DNA from: Lyophyllum atratum
Lineage: Eukaryota > Basidiomycota > Agaricomycetes > Agaricales > Lyophyllaceae
Reading direction: 5' to 3'
Length of the DNA: 64,000 nt
NCBI GenBank assembly: GCA_014905825.1
Contig: JACGCN010000060.1
Coordinates: forward strand, 124,001 to 188,000
In this document: positions 57,301-64,000 of the stretch, in pieces
Numbering within the stretch: position 1 is the first letter of the stretch
Layout: each line of letters begins with the position of its first letter
Made by a program: the position numbers and the translations under genes
The notes under the pieces: model-generated
Database searches by the model: none
Seen by the model: only the letters and a program-made list of their open reading frames with translations
Told to the model about the DNA's origin: nothing

Positions 57301-60100
57301 GGGGCTTTAGCATTCCTCCTGTCTCTACTTGAACTCGATGCACTTTCATCCACTTCTTCCACCACCCTTGTCAGGTCCACCATGGGAGCCTCACTCAACT
57401 TACGATCTCGATGGTACTTCATCCCACTATCCGTGCTCTTCCTGCGTATCAGCTCGTCTGCAATGGCGCTCGCCTCGGTACGAGTCATGGACGGCGCCTC
57501 CGACGTTACATCAGTCGTGACAGTTCGTATGGTTCCGTACTTATTGTTTCCACTATAGCGCCCAAAGTCCAGAATGCTTGGGACGTCCGTCGTGGCCGTA
57601 GAGTCAGTCATAACCGATTGCCGAGCATTGTACGACTCGCTTATGGAGGCCTCCCCAACAGATGCAAGTGTGGATTCATCTCGTGTGGACTCAGCGATCG
57701 AGGGCCGAGGCGGCGAGGCAGCAGTTTTCGCCCACGCGGTTAATTCGGTATCCTCGTTGCGCTTGGGCCGCATACGAAGCGGTGACCTTGGGGGCGGACT
57801 TATGGCACGGGGCGCGCGGTGATTCGTCGCTGAGGGAACATTGTCCGCGTCGTCCATACCCTCCCTAGAAGGAGTCCCTTTCTGTGTAAAGTCTGGACTG
57901 TTGGAGCGCACGGGAGGAAGTCCGCTCGGAGGGCTATACCGCTTCCTGATCGGCGACGTTGGGGTAGGTGATGTTGACGGTTGTAACAAATTTGGAGTAG
58001 ACGCAGAGGCACGGGAGGATGGTCCACGCTGATCATAAGGCCCAGGTATCGAGATGGGAGCAGGTTTCTTCGCTTGGCCATTGAGGTATTTCGATTTTTC
58101 AACCAGAGGGGTATCAACGAATTTGACGAGCGCGATGATCGTGCGGGCGACCCGTGCCAGAGACTCGCTAGTGGCTTCGTTGATGTCGTCGCGCTGGAAA
58201 AGATCTTCTTCCGGGAGTCCATAAGAGGAGCACGCGGCGAGGAACTTCGTCACATTCGACATTCGAAGGAAACCATCATCCCGAGCATCGGGCTTGACAA
58301 TGGAAGCAGATCGTAGTTTGTTCATCAGTCTAAACAAAGCACCAGCTCAGCAAAAGGAGACAAAATCCGGACACAGAGATAGACAAAGAGAAGCGCGTGT
58401 ACTCACTGGCAAAGAACAAAGCCATCCTTCAGGGCTTCGCTGAACAGACGTCTTTCCCTCTCTTCTGCACTCAAACTTATCCCACTTCCTCCTGGCGAGT
58501 TCAGATTACTGGAACTGCCTCCCGCGATGCCGCCGCTCTTCCCCCAGATCCGCTCCGACCGAGCAAGCGCCCGTGTGCGTACTTCCACCCCCTCCCAATC
58601 CTTCATACCAGAGTCGCTTCTACTCATGTGTGGCGGGATCTTAATAACCTCCTTACACAGCATTGACGAAGCTGTCCGAATAAGGTCGCGGTGCTCTGGA
58701 TTTGAGGGGCCTGATAACGATGCAGATGAGATGTTGAAATGCCTATTCTGCGCGTATGAGCGCTGGCCAGGGGAAACGGGTCTAGGGCGAGGGGCAGGGG
58801 ACTCTCCGCCTGCTCTGGTGGGGGAATCGAGGGATGGACGCGAAGTATCTAGGGATGGGCGCCGAGGTGAATCTACCGAGGGTCGTCTTGCTTCTCCCGA
58901 CACTCTTCTCGACATGTCAACAGATGGTCGACGCGGACTGTCAACAGATGGCCGACGCGGACTGTCTATCGAGGGTCGCCGAGGGGTGGGAGAGGGACTT
59001 GAAGGGGTGAGGGGTAAGTGTGATGCAGAGCCTGAGGACAAACCTCGAGTAACCACTCGAGTGGGGCGTGCACGGATGGGACTCGAAGCACGGGGAGAAA
59101 TCGGACTGGCTGGGGGAGTGCTAAGAGGAAGGTGGCCTGAGCTCGCAGCACCTCTTCTTGACGATATACGCCCAAGCTGATTGCTAGAAGAACCCGACAT
59201 AGGCGTTGGAGTACCTGGAGGACTGGGTATGTCATGTGCTCGCCGCGTAGGCGTTGGTGTCTCCGGCGACTGGCTGCTGCTACTATCGTCACTCCGGGCG
59301 TTGCGACGCGTAGGTGTGGAAGGTATTGACGGCAAAGCAAGCGGTACCGATTTGGTCGATCTGTGACGTGATACGGGAGTTTGATTGGCACTAGGATTGA
59401 CATGACCAGCACCATGAGGTTCACGTCGCCCCGCCATCAGTGTAGGGGAGCTGATATCTCGTTTGGGTGGTTGCAAGCTCTGTCGTCGCGTGCGGTCCCG
59501 TGTTGGCGTCGCAAGCACCTCGCTATTCGACGAAGAGGAAGCGGGAATAGCTGGTCTTGATTTCGGCGAAGGCAAGGCCTGGGAGGAAAGATGTAGAGAG
59601 GGTGATGACATCGAACCCTGTCGCATGGAAGGCGTGACGAAGCTGAAGCCTGCGGCCCGTACCTTGTCGACTGGGTCCTTCACTACAGGCATCGGCGGCA
59701 ACGGAGAAGGGGTTTCGCGACCTGCTAGACGGAATGTTACTTTGGACTCCAGTCTCCGCAACATTCCACGCTTCTCCTTGGGTGGAGATTCAGCAACTGC
59801 TCTCCCCTTCTCCTTGCCCTTGCCGTTTCTCGCTGTAATGGTGGCAAATTCGTCGACAGGCAGAGGCGACACTTTCTTGGACCGAGTCGCAGTGCGAATG
59901 CTCTGTTCGAGGGATGAACGGATTCGGCCAAATGCTCTGGACGTTTGGGGCGCGGGTGTAGACTTGGAATTGGAAGTGGAAACATCTGAGAGCTCTGATG
60001 GTGGTTGGGAACGAGAGGAAGTCGCATGCGAAGTCATAGCATGGTGTGAAATGAGGTTAAAAGGACGGGAAACTGGATCCTGGAGCACAGCGGTTGTCAT
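54387..60100 (-). CDS. calponin-homology / Cdc15-class Ser/Thr kinase / C1 multidomain protein
   Basis: One continuous gene of about 1,400-1,500 residues. Start ATG 60100. Order: (1) 560 disordered Ser/Pro/Arg-rich residues with tandem [12 protein letters not shown] repeats (about 58805-58985). (2) A calponin-homology domain: [77 protein letters not shown]; the intron near 58340-58405 splits it. (3) A second disordered linker of about 560 residues. (4) A kinase: [80 protein letters not shown], with closest likeness to Cdc7/SepH/Cdc15 septation kinases. (5) A C1-like zinc domain: [36 protein letters not shown]. (6) A basic Ser-rich tail to the stop at 54387. The kinase has HCD in place of HRD. 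By class it should act in the septation/mitotic-exit network. Confidence 0.83.
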
Positions 60101-62453
60101 GAGTAATCAGCGGAAATGCTAAGGCAGTCGTCGGCTGGTCAGAACCAATGTTTGGATCGGGTATATTTCAGGGAGCAGACTAGTCGTCGTGCGCCGCGCT
60201 AGGATTCGCGTATATCTAAAGACCAACCATTGAGCATTCAGATCATGATTGAAATCGTTGGCTCATGGCTGCAACTAGGCAATGAGCCAGATTTGACCAC
60301 AGCCGCCGTCACATGGTAGAGTCGAGAAGGAAAAGGCAAAAGACTGACCTGGCAATAATGACGCTCTTCCCCAGTCAACCGTAGCTCCCTCGTCGTAGAA
60401 TGCAATCCGCACCGTGACGGTCCTTGGATAAGAAGGCTGTTAGAAGAACGACACCTGACTTGTGCGCCGAACAGGGCCAACCTCGAGGCAGTACGGCCAA
60501 CTGAATGGGACGGTCGGTGAGAGCTCTTGGCCGGCTGCAAGCGTCTGTGGGGCGAGCCGACGAGCTGACACGCGTAGAGGACAAGGGGGAAGCAGCCGCC
60601 ACCGCTGCTTCAGCTGACTGGTTTGCTTCTCTTTGGGATGGACTGAGAGGAGCCCTGGGATCAGGTACCTCAGTGCACCCTGACTGTCAGTCTTGGCAAC
60701 TGTTTCCCTGTTTGGACGTATGTCGGAAGACGAAATATATCACAGCGAGGATCACACAAACGACCGTGCTTCTTACATCGCTTTTCAGCTTATACTTTCT
60801 GATACGTGTCAGCACCGCCGTCATAGCATCCCTCCTGGACGCCATTTCGCACATTGTACCCCCACACATGCGCAGCCTCCACGGACCACAGAATATTTGT
60901 ATTTCAAACCATGACGAGGACATGACGTTCCCAGCAACTTGCATCATAACCCAAGTTCCGTTGACAAGGGAAGTAGTGCTCAGTACTATATCACCACGAG
61001 GTCCAACTCCGGAAGGCGATGGTTCTTTCGAGAAGTGACGTGTGCCCCGCCTTCATCTTTGCGCCGCTACTCTTTGACACCTGCGACCTCCCCGGATGCA
61101 TAGAGGTCGCCTGGTTTGGCGTAAAAGGTGTGTACTCCTCATATAGGATAGTGGCCATGGCGGTCGCGGTTGTGGCATTCGCTCACTGGTTCGCAGCAAC
61201 TTGTTCCCCATCTGTCGCAGCTGACCCCAGGGCCCAGGGAGCCGAAGAAGGTGATGTCCAGGCGGCAAACAAAACCCAATCAGCTGGTAAATGTGCAACT
61301 GGATTTTCCTTTGGGAGCTGTCTCTGACATCACAGCCTGTTAGGCGACGATCACGTGTAGACTGTGACTGCAGTGTTGCTGGATTTGCCCAGGACACGAC
61401 GCGTTTTGGGCGCCAACGTGCATGAGGCGTTCCTCGAAAGCCCAAGTTCGACAAACCAGGGAAGCAGTTTCGAGCGAATCGCGAGCTGGAGCCCGATACC
61501 GGTATGTTGAAGGACCACACGTGACGCAGACATAGATTGACGGACCGAGAGTCGGCGGGTTATCGATCCGTGCTAATGGCGAGTATGATTATCGGACGGA
61601 GGATAGGCGTAGGGTTAAATCCGGAGACCTCTGATCTTCGGAGGATGGAGTTAACAGACAGCCTCGGACAGGAAAGATGTATCAGCTGTCGGTCATCCTG
61701 TGAATGGTCGTGGCGTGGTAAGATAAGGATGGGCACATTGCTGGTGATGAAGCCAAGTGTCCGTGATGACAGCCTGGTACTCGTTTAACAGGCGATGCCT
61801 AAGAATAGAAAGATGGAAGGCATCTGCAAAATGAGTGCGAGAACTTGGCGATGACTGCGCAAACCCCTGCAGACCTTTGTCAACTGGGCTTGCCTGAGAA
61901 AGAGAAGATTATGCTCCCGACTCTCTCACAATGAAGAAACAATTTGATTGGTACGCACATTAAAATGAGCAATGAGACGTCTGACCATTGGAGATATTCG
62001 GACCAGGATCCTAGAATAACTTGAAGAAGTCAGGACATGTGTATTCAAAGGATACACAGATACCGACGAAAGAAGGTCAGGCGCTGATAGGGGTGGCTTC
62101 ATCGTAGGCAGTTCGCTCCATGTATATGGGTGACGTTGACGCGCATAATGATATGAGCACATCGAACCTAATGATAGGTCATGAAAACCGTTCGGCCCAA
62201 GAACACTGCCAGAGGAAGGGACGAAAACGATGGGGTCTTGAGGGAAAAGATAAGGTGCGATATGGTTCTCTCCTGTCGCAAGTGTCTCCATATCGGACGA
62301 GTCGAGGGGATGAGGAAGGTCGCGTTGTTGTGAGGTGTTGCTCCAAATCGCGCAGCGGACTCATGTGACATGACTCAGACATGGCGGAGTGTGAAACGCA
62401 TTTTCCCACTGGCAACTACACCTTGGACCTCAAACAGCAGAACTTCACCAACG
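60101..62453. other. 2.35 kb divergent promoter region, no supported gene
   Basis: Between the large kinase gene (minus) and the BYE1-like gene (plus). Plus frames 60505-61038 and 61019-61327 are open but show no family resemblance and no splice support. A long regulatory region, or 5' leaders of the two neighbours, is the simplest reading. Confidence 0.4.
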
Positions 62454-64000
62454 ATGAGCACTCGCTCGAGTACCAGAGCGGCCGCAGCCTCTACATCTAA
62501 GGCCGCGTCTACGGCTCCACCCAAGACCGATTCGAAACCCAAGAGCCGTTCACGCAAGGCTGCCCAAACGTTGCAATCGGAATCGGATCAACGAGAGAAG
62601 GAAAATATCAAGGGCAAGACACCCTCCAAGACACCCTCCAAGACACCTTCCAAGACACCACCGGCGAGGACATCGTTACGTTCCGTACTACCTGTATATT
62701 GCACTTGCCAAAAAGGGGATGACGGGACACCAATGGTGCAATGTGGCGAATGCGAAATCTGGTGAGTTTTACCACAACTCATTATTCGCTACCATGCTGA
62801 TGCTAGTCAACTTAGGCACCATTTTAGTTGTGTGGAGTTGAAGGAGGAGGATGCTGAAGATATCAGTGAGTCTCACACATTAGCTCTGTTTTACTTTCTT
62901 GCTTATCAGTTCTCTCTTTTCAAATAGATGTCTACATTTGTCCTTCATGTGTTGCAACGACTGGTCGTCGAACTACTAGTGAGTACATTGGGCCTCCTTT
63001 CACACGTACCACGATAGTCCTTGTGTCCTCCACGCAAATTGTAGTCGTGGAGAATACATATTTATGTAACTTTCGTCCCGCCTTGTCGTCGTTTGCCTCG
63101 TCTGTCAGTAGTGACATTCGTCCTACCCGTCTCTCTATTTTGAAGACCTGTAGTAAACTGCCCAGTCACCTCAAGCTTCAAGGGTGCCCATGAGTTGTAC
63201 CCCGCTTGTTGAGCAACCCTGAGAGGCAGCTTGCTCCGTATGAGTGACAGTACTTGCTACGGCGAACCGATTCATGAATCGCTTAGTACAATTACCTTAC
63301 TTTATTCGCACTCTTTACCCTCTTTTCACTGTTTCATCGTTGTGGCCTGTTATCTTCCCTGCAGCTATCTGACATTTTGCTTTTTTACTTTAGTGACATG
63401 GGAAGGACCGGAGGCGTTTGAAGGCGGCAGCGATATCGTGCCTGCGTCAGCGGCTGTTCCAAAGAAAAAACCAGCCGCCAAACGATTCAGGAGAGATAGC
63501 CCTGCAGAGCTTCCGTCCGAGTCGGAAGAAGAACCCAGCAGCGAAGATGAATACGTCGCAGACGACTTGAAAGCGAAGTCGAAAGGTGTTGGCAAGGTAC
63601 GTCTCGATTGTAAATTTTTTTCTTGGTGTTACCGACCTCCGGTCTCTTTCCAGCGTCAAACACGCCGCCTCTCCTTCTCATCAGAATCAGACTCAGAAGG
63701 CGAGGACGCCAAGCCGCGCCGACATCGGATTCGCAAGGCTTCCGGTTCTCCTCCCCCAAGCGCTTTGAAGCGCAAGAACCAACATCCTTCTTCCCATTCA
63801 CCGCCTCCCAAGAGGAAGAAGTCTGATGCAACACTTCCAACAGACGACCCGACGCGGAAGTATTGTCTGAGCAAATTGGAGGACCTTTTCCGAGATATAT
63901 TCTTGAGGTATCCTCATGTGCGCGTCGAGAGTGCGAGTGGCGAGACATCTGTAGTCTCCAAGCCGCTGGATGACCTGACAGAAGACGAGAAGGCAGCCCT
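62454..64000 (+). CDS. BYE1: BYE1-like PHD-finger/TFIIS-type transcription factor, 5' part
   Basis: Cut by the right edge of the window. Start ATG 62454 (MSTRSSTRAAAASTSKAAST). A basic N terminus with a KTPS repeat precedes a PHD finger: VYCTCQKGDDGTPMVQCGEC, then EIWYHFSCVELKEEDAEDI and NVYICPSC, giving the C4HC3 ligand order over three exons with introns at 62762-62816, 62864-62927 and 62979-63393. A long Ser/Glu/Lys linker follows (PAELPSESEEEPSSEDEYVA, RQTRRLSFSSESDSEGED, PPPKRKKSD). The last part, TDDPTRKYCLSKLEDLFRDI then FLRYPHV, is the start of a TFIIS central-like domain. PHD followed by TFIIS-M is the Bye1 arrangement; the SPOC domain would lie beyond the window. The 415-nt third intron is unusually long for this locus. 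Confidence 0.77.
62619..62654 (+). repeat. 12-bp coding tandem repeat (TPSK)x3
   Basis: Three in-frame copies of ACACC(C/T)TCCAAG, followed by a partial fourth, within the basic N terminus of the BYE1-like gene. Each encodes TPSK, a possible proline-directed phosphorylation site. Confidence 0.85.

Noticed and set aside
59463..60122. Plus-strand 219-codon frame
   Set aside because: Antisense to the disordered N terminus of the large kinase gene.
60505..61038. Plus-strand 177-codon frame with one hydrophobic segment
   Set aside because: No family resemblance, no TATA or splice signals; probably chance in a long promoter region.
1..64000. CRISPR array, prophage, biosynthetic cluster or intact transposase
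   Set aside because: None found; the window is eukaryotic and its repeats are few and non-periodic at CRISPR scale.

Overview
The window is nuclear DNA from a filamentous basidiomycete, most likely an agaricomycete. The evidence is dense gene packing on both strands, genes broken by many short GT-AG introns (about 45-60 nt, often with a visible CTAAC-type branch point), and protein architectures typical of that group (Kar9-like protein with a GAS2 end, calponin-homology/Cdc15-class kinase, Clr2, fungal Hfi1/Ada1). No bacterial, viral or organellar features were seen. Exon models were built by eye from splice signals and protein conservation. Ends given for spliced genes are coding limits including introns.

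Layout. 0-8.4 kb: 3' end of a SAGA HFI1/ADA1 gene, a LYC1-like acetyltransferase, a type II membrane glycosyltransferase-like protein, and an acidic AT-hook protein on the minus strand. 8.4-11.3 kb: gene-poor, with one small TATA-led candidate. 11.3-15.4 kb: PP2A B55 subunit (CDC55), COX9/subunit VIIa, and an ER DnaJ of the DNAJB12/HLJ1 kind. 15.5-21.7 kb: the most rearranged part. It holds a small protein with an NCxHWV motif, a kinase-like APH protein fused to a C2 domain, two long direct repeats, the HRT3/FBXO9 F-box gene, and a broken copy of its 5' end 4 kb away. 22.4-41.2 kb: housekeeping block of sterol O-acyltransferase, Clr2, Kar9/GAS2-like protein, TRAPPC12, ERG4, MPE1 and VPS5/SNX1. 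41.5-44 kb: tail-anchored coiled-coil protein, then a perfect 83-bp tandem duplication. 44.1-51.8 kb: two GH18 paralogues on either side of a DHR2/DHX33-type DEAH helicase. 52-53.3 kb: small secreted protein. 54.4-60.1 kb: very large CH-kinase-C1 protein. 62.5 kb to the end: 5' part of a BYE1-like PHD transcription factor.

Most genes are unrelated housekeeping functions: transcription and mRNA processing (HFI1, Clr2, MPE1, BYE1), membrane traffic (VPS5, TRAPPC12), sterol metabolism (ARE2-like, ERG4), cytoskeleton and septation (Kar9-like, Cdc15-class kinase, CDC55). I see no biosynthetic cluster and no defence or CRISPR-type system. The most unusual items are the C2-APH fusion, the repeat insertion beside HRT3 with a possible pre-insertion copy nearby, the non-RD CH-kinase-C1 protein, and two genes that appear to need GC-AG introns.
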